Shown here piece after piece: positions 1 through 8,698 of a stretch of 35,910 nt of DNA (position 1 is its first letter; every line of letters begins with the position of its first letter). Below the pieces are notes generated by a model, which was not told the origin of the DNA, made no database searches, and worked only from the letters and a program-made list of their open reading frames with translations. The position numbers were made by a program, and so were the translations under genes. The stretch comes from Anaerolineales bacterium (GTDB lineage Bacteria > Chloroflexota > Anaerolineae > Anaerolineales > RBG-16-64-43), in the NCBI GenBank assembly GCA_016928575.1, contig JAFGKK010000046.1:1-35910 (forward strand), in the 5' to 3' direction.

Positions 1-220
1 CGGGGACTAAGACTGAACTCACCAAACGGAGGAGCCCAGGGGGGGAACCGGCGGAAAACGGCATCCTATCTTCCCCGCCCCCCAAAAACTCCTCCCCCCA
101 TCCCTTCGGGATGCGGGGACTAAGACTGAACTCACCAAACGGAGGAACCCAGGGGGGAGGGAGACCGGCGGCAGACGGCATCCTATCTTCCCCGCCCCCC
201 AAAAGCTCCTCCCCCCATCC
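1..220. repeat. Tandem ~113-bp repeat, two copies
   Basis: Two head-to-tail copies run from 1 to about 113 and from 114 to about 220. Each begins CGGGGACTAAGACTGAACTC and ends in a C-rich CTCCTCCCCCCATCC block. They differ by a few substitutions and small indels (for example GGAGCCC against GGAACCC). The first copy ends in a perfect palindrome, CATCCC-TTC-GGGATG, at 99-113. A 67-residue minus-strand reading frame over the copies is itself an internally repeated peptide and is probably not a gene. The first copy starts at the window edge, so the array may continue to the left. Confidence 0.8.
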
Positions 221-238
221 AACTAATCCGGATGGGGG
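212..238. repeat. Perfect 9-bp-arm hairpin closing the tandem repeat
   Basis: CCCCCATCC (212-220) and GGATGGGGG (230-238) are perfect inverted repeats around a 9-nt loop. The element sits 38 nt beyond the stop of the CPBP gene on the minus strand. It could act as a transcription stop for that gene, but on the minus strand it is followed by a G-rich run and only four T, so a classic terminator is not well supported. It replaces the CATCCC-TTC-GGGATG palindrome found at the end of the first repeat copy. Confidence 0.5.
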
Positions 239-276
239 TTCTAAATAATCCGCCTCAATCTCAATCGTAAAACGCT

Positions 277-1074
277 CTAGGATTTTGCCCCGGCCGCCGG
301 CCAATGCTCAACGATATATTTCGTCAACAGCGCCCCGAGTGCGAGAGCCGGCCAAAGGAACGCATACAACAGCGCCAAGGCGGTCGTTTGATCCGCGCCC
401 GGAGTGTTCTGCACCAACAGCACGAAGATGTCATAGACATAGTGGAATACAATCGCCGGAAGCAGAGAACCCGTTTTTAAAACCACGTAGGTAAAAAGCA
501 ATCCGATGAGAAAAATGCTGAAAACATCCACCGCCATCGCCGCGTCGAAGCGCAGGGGATTGATATGAATGAGGGCGAACAGCAATGTGGCGAAGAATAC
601 GGCCTTCCCCTTGGAGAAGATTTTCATGAAGAGCACCAGGATGATGCCGCGGAAGAAGACTTCCTCCCAAATGCCGCGGGTGAGCCCCTTCACCCATCGC
701 AAGGCCGGAACGTGACTCCAATCCAGCGCGAAGCGCCCGGTGGCCAGCGCCGCCGCCAGGATTGCGGCCAGGGCCAACGCCGCCAGCAGCAATCCGAGCA
801 GGATGTTCCGGACAAGCGGCTTCACCGGGAGAAGCCGAATATCCTCCAAGTAATTCCGCAGCGGCTTGCGGCCGTTGGGCAGACCCAATACGAAGGGCAT
901 CAAAACCAACGCCAAAACTCCCAAGGTCAGGAAATACAGCACCGGGGGAAGATACGTTCCCGGCAATTGCTCCAGGAATCCCAAAAGCAAGTACGCCACA
1001 GCGGTGATCGCGATCGCCGGTCTCGGGTTTCGGGAAAGGAAGGAGCCGGTTTCTGGCTGATGGGCACTCGTCAT
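277..1074 (-). CDS. CPBP family intramembrane metalloprotease (Abi-type)
   Basis: Polytopic membrane protein of 265 residues. The ATG at 1074 is chosen because AAAGGAGG lies 6 nt upstream; the frame is open further up but has no better site. The CPBP (CAAX protease and bacteriocin-processing) hallmarks are all present: EEVFFR at residues 137-142, a second-motif histidine in FALIH at about 170, and HxxxD in FHYVYD at 211-215. Members of this family cleave substrates within the membrane, and many bacterial ones act in bacteriocin immunity or prenyl-protein-type processing; the substrate here cannot be told. At least six hydrophobic segments are visible. A second, longer CPBP gene lies about 1.2 kb upstream on the same strand. 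Confidence 0.9.
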   Translation of the reverse strand: MTSAHQPETGSFLSRNPRPAIAITAVAYLLLGFLEQLPGTYLPPVLYFLTLGVLALVLMPFVLGLPNGRKPLRNYLEDIRLLPVKPLVRNILLGLLLAALALAAILAAALATGRFALDWSHVPALRWVKGLTRGIWEEVFFRGIILVLFMKIFSKGKAVFFATLLFALIHINPLRFDAAMAVDVFSIFLIGLLFTYVVLKTGSLLPAIVFHYVYDIFVLLVQNTPGADQTTALALLYAFLWPALALGALLTKYIVEHWPAAGAKS

Positions 1075-1310
1075 GACATTCCTCCTTTGGGATCGATGAT
1101 GGCACGCCGTTTCCACCCCCGCGAAGAGGGGGCCTGGAGATTGTTGTTACGCTTGTGCGTGCCGGGGTTTATGCCTCCAAGGGTCAAGCAGTATACCACC
1201 GTGGCGTCCGAGGCAGCCCCCGCCCGCCGCCTGTTTTTTATTCGAATCGGCTGGTCCGATCGGAGAAGCCGGCGATTCCGGGGCGGGCGCGGAGACGGCG
1301 TCTTTCTTGT

Positions 1311-1768
1311 TCACCGGTTTGGGTTTTTCACCCACACCCGTATCGCCCAGGCATCCCTCAATTGATATTTCCCTTCGAGATAGAGGACATTGTCCGCGAA
1401 GGGAAATAGCGCGATGTCCCCGCTCCGCGTATCCCACACCACGCGGAAGTCCGCAAGCCCGTCGCCGTCGTAATCGACTTCCTCGTCGATCACTTCCGGC
1501 GCGGCGTCCCGCGGAGTCCAATCCACCTTAACGAATCCGCCGGCCGTCTCCCAAATCCATCCCATGAACACCGGCTCGTGAACCTGCGTCCGGTACCGGC
1601 CGTGGGAGATCGAAAACCCACCGCATCGAGCGTGATCCAGGGGGAAACCCGCAGGCCGCTGTCGGCGATCATCCGCATCCACCCTTCCGCGCCGAAGAAG
1701 GCCGCGAGCACCACGATCAGGGCCGCGCCGGCCCAGAGATATCCGAGCATCAACCTTACCGTAGACAT
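1311..1768 (-). pseudogene. Small membrane protein split by a -1 frameshift
   Basis: The N-terminal half starts at ATG 1768 (GGAGAAGG just upstream). It reads a hydrophobic segment at residues about 7-25 (YLWAGAALIVVLAAFFG), then SPWITLDAVGF. At 1619-1613 the coding strand has GGGTTTT; moving back one base there continues directly into SISHGRYRTQVHEPVFMGWI. That second half contains an acidic DYDGDGLADF segment and ends with VWVKNPNR at 1311. Joined, the product is about 150 residues with one membrane anchor and an extracytoplasmic domain. I do not recognise a named family. The break may be a true mutation, a sequencing error at a homopolymer, or programmed frameshifting, since GGGTTTT fits the X XXY YYZ slippery pattern in the correct phase. 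The gene lies just downstream of the 4Fe-4S membrane protein on the same strand. Confidence 0.6.
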
Positions 1769-1898
1769 GATCCTTCTCCGGTTTTCCATGGGAATGCCGG
1801 AGGAAGCCGGCGGCTGACCGCCGCAGGCTCCCGCCGCGACCGCCATTTTCAAAATGCGTGGCGATTCCCGCAAAAACCCGATCGTCCACCCCGCGGTC

Positions 1899-2225
1899 CT
1901 ACGAAACGCTTCCGATGAAAATCAGCCGGAGCAGATGGCCGAGGCCGAACGCGATTGTCCCGCCGTTCCCCGCGGCAAAGACAAGGAACGCCGGAAACAG
2001 GAAGAGCACCCGCGCCAGTTCGGGGCGAATACCGACGCCCGTTCCGCGGGCATGGAATGCGATCGCCTGCTTCGGGCAGACGTCACCGCACTGCCCGCAT
2101 TGGGTGCAGGCGAGCAGGGTCTTTCCCTGCCGCAGGCTTTCCTCGCAGATCGAGAAGGCCGGGCCTATGCGGATGCACAGACCGCAGGAGACGCCGCTGG
2201 CCAGACGGGGAAAAAATCCTTCCAT
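1899..2225 (-). CDS. Short 4Fe-4S ferredoxin-type membrane protein
   Basis: A 108-residue protein with a strong AGGAGG site 8 nt before ATG 2225. Seven cysteines are seen: a CxxC pair at 14 and 17, a single Cys at 27, and a full CxxCxxCxxxCP motif at residues 40-51 that should hold one 4Fe-4S cluster. The C-terminal third is hydrophobic (LARVLFLFPAFLVFAAG and a second short segment), so the cluster is probably membrane-tethered. It resembles the C-terminal part of larger polyferredoxin-like membrane proteins. It may be a truncated relative or a genuinely short electron carrier; the good ribosome binding site favours a functional gene. Its stop is about 130 nt before the start of the frameshifted gene, so the two may be co-transcribed. 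Confidence 0.7.
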   Translation of the reverse strand: MEGFFPRLASGVSCGLCIRIGPAFSICEESLRQGKTLLACTQCGQCGDVCPKQAIAFHARGTGVGIRPELARVLFLFPAFLVFAAGNGGTIAFGLGHLLRLIFIGSVS

Positions 2226-2286
2226 CGCTGAGGCCTCCTGTCAGGCGCCCGCCGGTCCGCCTTCCAGCCGGAGCCGGCCGACGGAA

Positions 2287-3528
2287 TTATTCGATCCGCC
2301 GAATCCACATATACCGGCCGCTGAGCAGGGTAAGGTAGACCGGGGCGAAGATCACGCGCCACCCTCCAAGATGGTTGCCGCATTCGAACCGCACGCACTC
2401 CCCTTCGCGGACGGCGAATTCGACCGGCCGGCAGCGGCACCAGTCCATCGTCAGGTGGAGCGTATGCGTTCCGGCGGATACCGGCACGGCGATGGATTCG
2501 CCGTCGCGAATCGAAGCCGCCTCGACGCCGTCGATAAGCACTTTATAGGCTTGCATCATGTCCGCAAATTCCGGATGGCGAGTAAGGGCGATGTGCGTCC
2601 CCGGACCCACGCCGCCCGGCTCTGCCGCTCCCTTTGTCCTTTGGCCCTTCGAAAGGCCGACCACCTGCCGCCATCCCAGATTTTCCGATCTCCGCATACG
2701 ATCCAGCAGTGCAATGCCGAGGATCATCGGAATAAGACCGCTCCACGACGCCGCCCACAAGCCGCTGCCATAGCCGACCAGCAGCATGATCGTCACGTCA
2801 CGCGTTAGGTTGTGCCAGTAGTGCGTCCAGCCGACCAGCGGGATACTCTCCGTCCGATACCAGATCCACCCCAGGACCGATCCGAACAGGATGTTGCCAA
2901 GGGTCAACTGCAGCGCGATGACAACCCCGGCTCCCGCCAATTCCAGAGGGGTCCTTTCTCCCAGGGCGACCTGCAAAATGACCGGCGAGACCAGCACCGG
3001 CCAGTGCCACAGCCCGCGAAGGGCGCCCGAGATGACCGCAGCCCGCGTTTTGCCGGCTTTTGGGGCAAGTAGGGTCAGCAGATAGGCGCACCATCCCGTC
3101 TCTTCGCCCATCCCGGAAATCCATCCGAACGCCAGCTCCACGGCGATGGCGATCCATACATATTCCGGGATCGGCGAAACGATCGAATCACCAAACAGGA
3201 GACCGATTCCTCCGGGCACAGTCCACATCGCCAGCATCGCCAACGCGGCCCACAAGTAATACTTCGGGCGGCTCCACTCCCAGGCCGGGGGCTCTTCCTT
3301 GCGAACAAAACGCCACAGCAAAAGCGCCGCCAAAGCCGGCCCAAGCATCGCCAGCGTATGTCCGATCAGAACCGACAATTTGGCCGCGGCCGTTTCGCAC
3401 CGTTGCGCAAACATGGGCTCCAACCACAAATCGCCGAAGAAGAAGAGGACCCAAGAGAACAGAAAGCTGATGAGCACAAACAAGCCCAATGCCTTGGTTG
3501 CCCTTTTTTCATTCATTTTTCTCACCAT
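2287..3528 (-). CDS. CPBP-like membrane protein with altered catalytic motif and C-terminal beta domain
   Basis: 413 residues from ATG 3528 (AAGG 8 nt upstream); ATG 3516 four codons later is an alternative. The first ~275 residues are polytopic and match the CPBP fold: GEETGWCAYL at about 141-150, LWHWP with the second-motif histidine at 175, and HYWHN (HxxxN) at 236-240. The family motif EExxxR would need Arg at 147, but the codon is TGC (Cys), one base from CGC (Arg). The cytoplasmic linker is followed by a ~75-residue domain (YKVLIDGVEAASIRDGESI, then a Cys-rich MDWCRCRPVEF) resembling PEGA-like carrier domains seen at the ends of many membrane proteins. Activity is uncertain because of the Arg-to-Cys change; it may be a pseudoprotease or scaffold. 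Confidence 0.8.
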   Translation of the reverse strand: MVRKMNEKRATKALGLFVLISFLFSWVLFFFGDLWLEPMFAQRCETAAAKLSVLIGHTLAMLGPALAALLLWRFVRKEEPPAWEWSRPKYYLWAALAMLAMWTVPGGIGLLFGDSIVSPIPEYVWIAIAVELAFGWISGMGEETGWCAYLLTLLAPKAGKTRAAVISGALRGLWHWPVLVSPVILQVALGERTPLELAGAGVVIALQLTLGNILFGSVLGWIWYRTESIPLVGWTHYWHNLTRDVTIMLLVGYGSGLWAASWSGLIPMILGIALLDRMRRSENLGWRQVVGLSKGQRTKGAAEPGGVGPGTHIALTRHPEFADMMQAYKVLIDGVEAASIRDGESIAVPVSAGTHTLHLTMDWCRCRPVEFAVREGECVRFECGNHLGGWRVIFAPVYLTLLSGRYMWIRRIE

Positions 3529-4627
3529 GGGGTGTACCTTGCGGAGGGATTTCGGCGGCAAGTCGTCCAAGGCATGCATCCTCCGACAATACAGCCCGTG
3601 AACGGATTCTCCGCCGCCGCCCCGCACGGCGCCGCAGGCCGGGACCGAAAAAGGCCTGGGTCAAAAAATCGGCATGGGGTTAGGGAATGGCACCGTCGGA
3701 TAAATGCCGTTGCTCGACCAACACGGTTAAAACCCCTCCATCCGCCGCGCGTTCCGCCGATCCCGTTTCCGGGCGGGTCGGATGGCACCCGCCTTGCCTT
3801 TGGCTTCGACACCGCAATCCGGAAAATCCATTTAGCCGTAAGGCTCACTTCGGCGGTATGAAAATAGGCCTCGCCGGATCATGGCTTCGGATCGACGCCC
3901 TTTCGAAATCCCCATAAAAATTTCGCCGCCGAGTATCGCTACGGCCTCGGAAGTACCCAGTCCTTGTTATCCGTTCGCCGCCATCCGCCTGGCATCCGCG
4001 GACTCTTCTCTCAGCATGAAGCATCCGGCGGTCGCGGCGAAGGGAAACGGGCAGACCGGAATCATGTCGTATCCGCTGTTCCGTGCCGGTCAGGCCATCG
4101 CGCCGGAACAGCCGCTTATGGGTAGCCACGGGAGCGGCGAAATGGCCGGGGGTTCAGGCGGTTCCCGATGCGCCCTGTGCCCCGCAGGAAGCCGGCGATC
4201 GCCAACCCGACTCATCCGCCGATCCGGCGGCTTCTGCGGACATCCCCGCCACCCGGGCTCCTCGCAGTGTTCCCATCACCATGCCGGCAAGCGTCGTCGT
4301 GAATGAAATGGAGCCGCCTGGAATCCCGCCCTAGAGGCGGACCAATAGCCCGCAGACCAAAACCAAAGCCGGCGAAACCAGAATCGGGATTCCAACGATG
4401 TCGAGATATTCCCGGAACGGGCACCGTGGAACCATTCTGTCTAAAACCATGGAACCCTTTCACGCCGGTTCTCCCACGACCGGAGCGGGAAGACCCGGAT
4501 CAAATTGGGGCGGGAACCAATTTTCCGCTCCTCCGGCCTCAAGCGCCGGATGGAAGGCAAGATGGTCGTGAATGCCAACGGCGGGCAAACCGGACGGGCT
4601 CCGACAGCCTTCCTTCCCGCCATCGCC
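3529..4627. other. Long low-coding intergenic stretch
   Basis: About 1.1 kb between the start of the second CPBP gene and the end of the ABC-2 operon. Reading frames of up to about 140 residues exist, but none has a recognisable domain, coding-like composition together with a ribosome binding site, or continuation into a neighbour. The only candidate worth naming is the hydrophobic 39-codon frame at 4331-4450. The rest may be decayed sequence; I see no terminator or RNA gene. Confidence 0.5.
4331..4450 (-). CDS. Possible small hydrophobic protein (39 aa)
   Basis: ATG 4450 has AAAGGG about 5 nt upstream and an in-frame TGA three codons before it. The product begins MVLDRMVPRCPFREYLDIVG and ends in a strongly hydrophobic stretch (IPILVSPALVLVCGLLVRL), compatible with one membrane span and an Arg near the end. 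It could be a small membrane protein or the surviving tail of a lost transporter gene. I do not recognise it. The evidence is only composition and a weak ribosome binding site. Confidence 0.2.
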   Translation of the reverse strand: MVLDRMVPRCPFREYLDIVGIPILVSPALVLVCGLLVRL

Positions 4628-5839
4628 CTACTCGTAACGGAACCGAAGCAGGCCAACCGCAAAGAACGCGGCCGCAAAACCGCACAGCACGCCCGCCACG
4701 GGCAGCACCTCCGCCAGGTTCTGCCCGCGCAGGAGGATGGCGTTCATCCCGAGCATCGACCAGGTGGTGGGCAGAGCCAGCGTGATCTTCTGCACGATGT
4801 CCGGAAACAGCTCCCGCGGATACCAACAGCCGCCGAGCATGGCCATCGACATGCCGAGCGCGAGGCTGATCCCGCCCGCTTGGGCCTGGGTTTTCACGAA
4901 GGTCCCCAGCATCGTGCCGAAGGCGACCGACGCCAAGCCGAAGGCGGCGAACATCGCCAGGGTCGCCGCCGGCTCACGCCACCAGGGCAGGCCGAACAGG
5001 GCCGTCCCGACCGTGGCGATCAGGATCATTTGCACCAGCGCCGTCGCCAATTGGCCGACGATGGTTCCCAGCAGTGCGGCCGCCTTGCCGATCGGTGCGC
5101 TGACCAGCCGCCGGAGAGTCCCCTGTTGGCGCTCGTAGGCGAACATCTCCGAGATCGCCAGCAGGGGGATGAACACCCAGGTGATCAGCTGGCCGGCGGA
5201 CGCCTGCCCGGCCGGGGTCCACGCATATTCCTCTGCCGCCGCCGGAGCGGCCGTCGTCACCGCGATCCATTCGGGCCGAAGCGCGAACCTCGATTGGGCA
5301 TCGGCTTTGGCGGCGTCGTAGAACGCCTGCCGCGCGAAGTCATCCGCAAACGGCCGGATCTCCTCCGCCGCGGCGGTGATGATGCCGGCCGCCTGCAGCG
5401 ACCGGCCCACCGCCCCAAGCGCGGCTTGCACGGCTTGCTGGGCGGCGACCGCGTCGGTGTTTCCGGCGGCGGCGGTGAACTGCAGGTCGATCGCCTCCCC
5501 CGCGGCCTGCGCTTCGTCCAAACCGGCCGGAATGACCAGGATCGCCGGGGCTTCGCGCTCCTTGAAGCCCCGCTCCGCCTCGGCGGCGCCGGTCAGCTTC
5601 ACGCGCACGGTCTCCGAAGAATCCAACGCCGCGATCAGATCCCGCGCCAGTTCCCCCCCGTCCTGGTCCACCACAAAAATCGGGATCCGCGAATCGCCGT
5701 CCGAACCGTAGGCCGAACCCACGCCGAAATTGATCACCAGCGTGAACACCACCGGCAGGACGATGAAGAACAGCCATTCCGTCCGGGAGGAAAACCGGAT
5801 GACGGTGTCTTTCCAGGCAATCGCGAGAATTTTTTTCAT
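4628..5839 (-). CDS. ABC-2 type transporter permease (second permease)
   Basis: 403 residues from ATG 5839 (GGGAG 7 nt upstream; an in-frame TTG two codons earlier is less likely). Architecture is that of the ABC2_membrane_3 group: one N-terminal membrane span (about 20-40), a large extracytoplasmic region of ~170 residues, then about five C-terminal spans containing FAYERQQGTLRRLVSAPIG. That E-rrqGTl-rL-saPi segment is the conserved coupling region next to the ATPase. It is homologous in layout to the permease upstream, from which it is separated by 18-24 nt, so the two probably form a heterodimeric pore. Related systems export drugs, lipids or peptides; the substrate is unknown. It is the last gene of the operon, and no clear terminator follows. 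Confidence 0.9.
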   Translation of the reverse strand: MKKILAIAWKDTVIRFSSRTEWLFFIVLPVVFTLVINFGVGSAYGSDGDSRIPIFVVDQDGGELARDLIAALDSSETVRVKLTGAAEAERGFKEREAPAILVIPAGLDEAQAAGEAIDLQFTAAAGNTDAVAAQQAVQAALGAVGRSLQAAGIITAAAEEIRPFADDFARQAFYDAAKADAQSRFALRPEWIAVTTAAPAAAEEYAWTPAGQASAGQLITWVFIPLLAISEMFAYERQQGTLRRLVSAPIGKAAALLGTIVGQLATALVQMILIATVGTALFGLPWWREPAATLAMFAAFGLASVAFGTMLGTFVKTQAQAGGISLALGMSMAMLGGCWYPRELFPDIVQKITLALPTTWSMLGMNAILLRGQNLAEVLPVAGVLCGFAAAFFAVGLLRFRYE

Positions 5840-5863
5840 GCCCAAACTCCCAACCCCAGCGGA

Positions 5864-7099
5864 TTATCCGTGCAAAACGCCGCGTCGCCGCAGCAACCAA
5901 ACCGATGCCAAAAAGAGCAGTGCGGCCATGACCAGCAGCGCCGCCAGGGTCCCGGCGATCTGCGGCAGGCCGTCCCCAAGGCCGAGGGCGACGAACCCGT
6001 CGAGGCCCCAGGCATTGGGCGTGATCCGCGCAATCCACCGGAACCACTCCGGCATGCCCGTAATGGAGACAAAGTTGCCGCCCAGAACGCCGAAGGTCAG
6101 CATCATCGCCGATCCCATGGTGGTCACCTGGCTGGGCGTGCGGGCCAGCGCGGCCAGCAGGATCCCCCACCCCGTGGCCGCGGCCGCGAGGGCGGCCACC
6201 AGCGCGAACACCGCCAGCCCGTCGCCGAAGGTCACGCCGAAGACCAAGGCGTTGACCGCGATCAAGATCGTCATCTGCGCGAGGGCCGTCAGGTAGATCC
6301 CCAACATTTTCCCGGCCAGGATCGCAGCCTCGCCGATCGGCGCGCTCGAAAGCCGGCCGAGGGTCCCGGTGCTCTTCTCGTCCAGCAGGCTTTTTCCGCC
6401 GAGGGACACGGTGAACATCAGGAAGAAAATCGCCATCGAGGGGGCGAAGTACGACATCGGGTCGAATTCCACCTCCGCCGAAACCGAATCTTCCGTCGAG
6501 ACCAGCCGGAGGGTGGCGCCGGAATCGACATCCGCGGCCTGCGCGCCCACGCGCATCCCGATATCCTGCGCCTGCGCGGGAGCGATCAAGCCGGCCGCCA
6601 GCATGTGCTCCACCGCCACTTGGCCGCTCACCCGCCCCAGTTCGATCTGTTGCACGAAGGATTCGACGACCGCCGTCACCACCTGGGCCGAAACTTCCCG
6701 CTCGGGGTTGGCATACACCTCGATCCGGACGTCCGGAGCCTGCCCCCCGACGATCGCCTCCGTGAAGCCGGCGGGGACCACCACCGCGGCGGCGGCCCGG
6801 TTTTGGTCCACTTCCGTCCGGGCGGCGGCGGCGTCTTGCAGGATCCCCACATCGAGAAGCCCGGCCAACGCGTCGGAGGAGAACGCCTCCACCAACATTT
6901 GCCCGATCTCCCCGTCATCCCGGTTGACGACGATCACCGGAATGTCCGCCAGGGTCGGTCCGGAAGAGCCCGTCATGCGCCCGCTCACCAGGGCCATGCC
7001 GAAGGTCAGCACCACCGGCGCGGCCAGCATCAGCAGCAATCCCGTCCGGTCGCGGAAGGCGACGGTCAAATCCTTAAAGGCGATCCGTAGGATTTTCAT
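5864..7099 (-). CDS. ABC-2 type transporter permease (first permease)
   Basis: 411 residues; ATG 7099 is preceded by GGGGAGGAG. It has one N-terminal span, a long extracytoplasmic domain (about 45-225) and five or so C-terminal spans. LLDEKSTGTLGRLSSAPIGEA is the coupling segment that contacts the nucleotide-binding subunit. It begins 12 nt after the stop of the ATPase gene and ends 24 nt before ATG 5839 of the second permease, so the three genes read as one transcript. The ATPase-permease-permease order and the one-plus-five span layout match YbhF/YbhS/YbhR-like and similar ABC-2 efflux systems; the assignment to export rather than import follows from the family. Confidence 0.9.
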   Translation of the reverse strand: MKILRIAFKDLTVAFRDRTGLLLMLAAPVVLTFGMALVSGRMTGSSGPTLADIPVIVVNRDDGEIGQMLVEAFSSDALAGLLDVGILQDAAAARTEVDQNRAAAAVVVPAGFTEAIVGGQAPDVRIEVYANPEREVSAQVVTAVVESFVQQIELGRVSGQVAVEHMLAAGLIAPAQAQDIGMRVGAQAADVDSGATLRLVSTEDSVSAEVEFDPMSYFAPSMAIFFLMFTVSLGGKSLLDEKSTGTLGRLSSAPIGEAAILAGKMLGIYLTALAQMTILIAVNALVFGVTFGDGLAVFALVAALAAAATGWGILLAALARTPSQVTTMGSAMMLTFGVLGGNFVSITGMPEWFRWIARITPNAWGLDGFVALGLGDGLPQIAGTLAALLVMAALLFLASVWLLRRRGVLHG

Positions 7100-7111
7100 C
7101 GCTCCTCCCCG

Positions 7112-8062
7112 TCAATCCCGCAGGGCGCGGCCGGTGAGGTGCAGAAAGACCGCCTCAAGGTTCGGTTCGCGGACGTCGATTCCGACGACTTTCACGCCGC
7201 GCGCGTTGGTCAGCGAGATCACATCGGGCAGCGATTCGTTGGCGTTTTCGGCCACGAGGCGCACGGTGTGGTCCTCGGATCGGGCCCCCCGCACCCCTTT
7301 CACCTTGGCCAGCGCCTCGGCCAATTCCGGCCCGGCGTGTTCGGCGGCGAGCTTGAGTTCGATCTCGTCTTGGCGGCCGACCAAACGGGTTAGTTCGTCG
7401 AGCGTGCCCAGCGCGATCAATTTACCGTGGTCGATGATCCCGATCCGCTGGCTGAGTTCCTGCGCCTCCTCCATGTAGTGGGTGGTGTAGAGCACGGTCA
7501 TCCCCTGCGCGTTGAGCGCTTTGACCATTTCCAGGATGTTGCGCCGGCTTTGCGGATCGATCCCGACGGTCGGCTCGTCGAGGAACACGAGCTTGGGCCG
7601 GTGCAACAGGCCCGCGGCGATGTTGATCCGGCGCTTCATGCCGCCGGAGTAGGAATCGACGCGCTCGTTTCCGCGGTCCTTCAGCCCGACCGTTTCCAGG
7701 ATGGATTCAATCCTGTGGGCGAGGTCCTTCCCTCCCAGCCCGTACATCCACCCCCAAAACCGCAGGTTTTCCCTCGCCGAAAGAGTCGGGTAAAGGGCGA
7801 TATCCTGCGGGACGATCCCGATGATGTGCTTTACCGCGTCGGCTTGCGCGCGGATCGAATGTCCGTCCACCACGGCGTCGCCGCCGGTCGGCGCGAGCAG
7901 GCAGGAAAGCATTCCGATCAGGGTGGTTTTTCCAGCCCCGTTGGGCCCCAGCAGGCTGAATACCTCGCCGCGGCGGACCCCGAAGGAAATCCCCTTCACG
8001 GCCGGTTCGGCCGCGCCGGGATACCGCTTTACCAATTCGTTGACCTCGAGGATGATCGACAT
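7112..8062 (-). CDS. ABC transporter ATP-binding protein (ABC-2 exporter)
   Basis: 316 residues from ATG 8062, chosen for GGGAGG 4 nt upstream; the open frame runs 35 codons further without a comparable site. Visible motifs: Walker A GPNGAGKT at 39-46, Q-loop Gln 86, signature YSGGM at 138-142, Walker B LVFLDE at 158-163, and the switch His in TTHYMEEAQ at 195. A ~90-residue C-terminal extension after the ATPase core, ending in VFLHLTGRALRD, is typical of ATPases that serve ABC-2 exporters. It powers the two permeases encoded immediately downstream. It is the first gene of the operon; the ~630 bp upstream hold no gene. Confidence 0.95.
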   Translation of the reverse strand: MSIILEVNELVKRYPGAAEPAVKGISFGVRRGEVFSLLGPNGAGKTTLIGMLSCLLAPTGGDAVVDGHSIRAQADAVKHIIGIVPQDIALYPTLSARENLRFWGWMYGLGGKDLAHRIESILETVGLKDRGNERVDSYSGGMKRRINIAAGLLHRPKLVFLDEPTVGIDPQSRRNILEMVKALNAQGMTVLYTTHYMEEAQELSQRIGIIDHGKLIALGTLDELTRLVGRQDEIELKLAAEHAGPELAEALAKVKGVRGARSEDHTVRLVAENANESLPDVISLTNARGVKVVGIDVREPNLEAVFLHLTGRALRD

Positions 8063-8698
8063 GGCGCCTCCCAAATTTGGACTTGGAAGAATATACGCCC
8101 CTGTGCCGCGGAACGCATCGGCCGGGATGGCTATTTCCGGGTCATGTTCAGGTAGGTTTCCGGTCATGCTCCGGAATAGGAGTAGGCACTGCCGGCGATG
8201 GGAAGGGCATACCGCAAGCCAGCGGCGGATGAATCGTCGATTTCCGATAAAACGGCTTCTGCTACCCTTCCAAGTTTTCGTATGTTTTTAGACCGCTCCC
8301 TTTCCCCCATCCGATCCCTACCCTCGTGTCGGTGTCATTTTCTCCGTTCTCCCGCCCCAAGTCCCACCCCTTGACTCACCCCTGGCTGCGCTTAAGGAAA
8401 GACTCTCCCCCTTTGCGGATCTTTCACCGTCCTGTCCCACGTTTCCGGCCTTCGCCTCAGAGCCCCCGTGAATACTCCGGCACCCTGCTCCCCTTTCTCC
8501 ATCAGGGAACGCGAGGGCAGGGCTGTGATCACGACGAAGGAAAGGAAATACACCGGCATCCCCCATCTCACCCGCAGGGGATTGATCCGAACCGCCAAAC
8601 GTCCAACCTTTAAAAAATCGCGGATGGAAAACAGCTCGAAGCCTGCAGGATGTGCAAGGCCATGACGGAAGCGAAGCGTCTGTTTTGGGGGCTTCTGC
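8063..8698. other. Gene-free stretch upstream of the ABC-2 operon
   Basis: About 630 bp between the ABC operon start and the hairpin cluster. It has C-rich tracts on the plus strand and short unconvincing frames only. I looked for a minus-strand promoter for the ABC operon and found no hexamer pair good enough to report. No regulator gene is adjacent. Confidence 0.4.

Noticed and set aside
4505-7090. 861-residue plus-strand frame
   Set aside because: Antisense to two ABC-2 permeases with clear membrane topology and coupling motifs; the product is His/Arg/Gly-rich.
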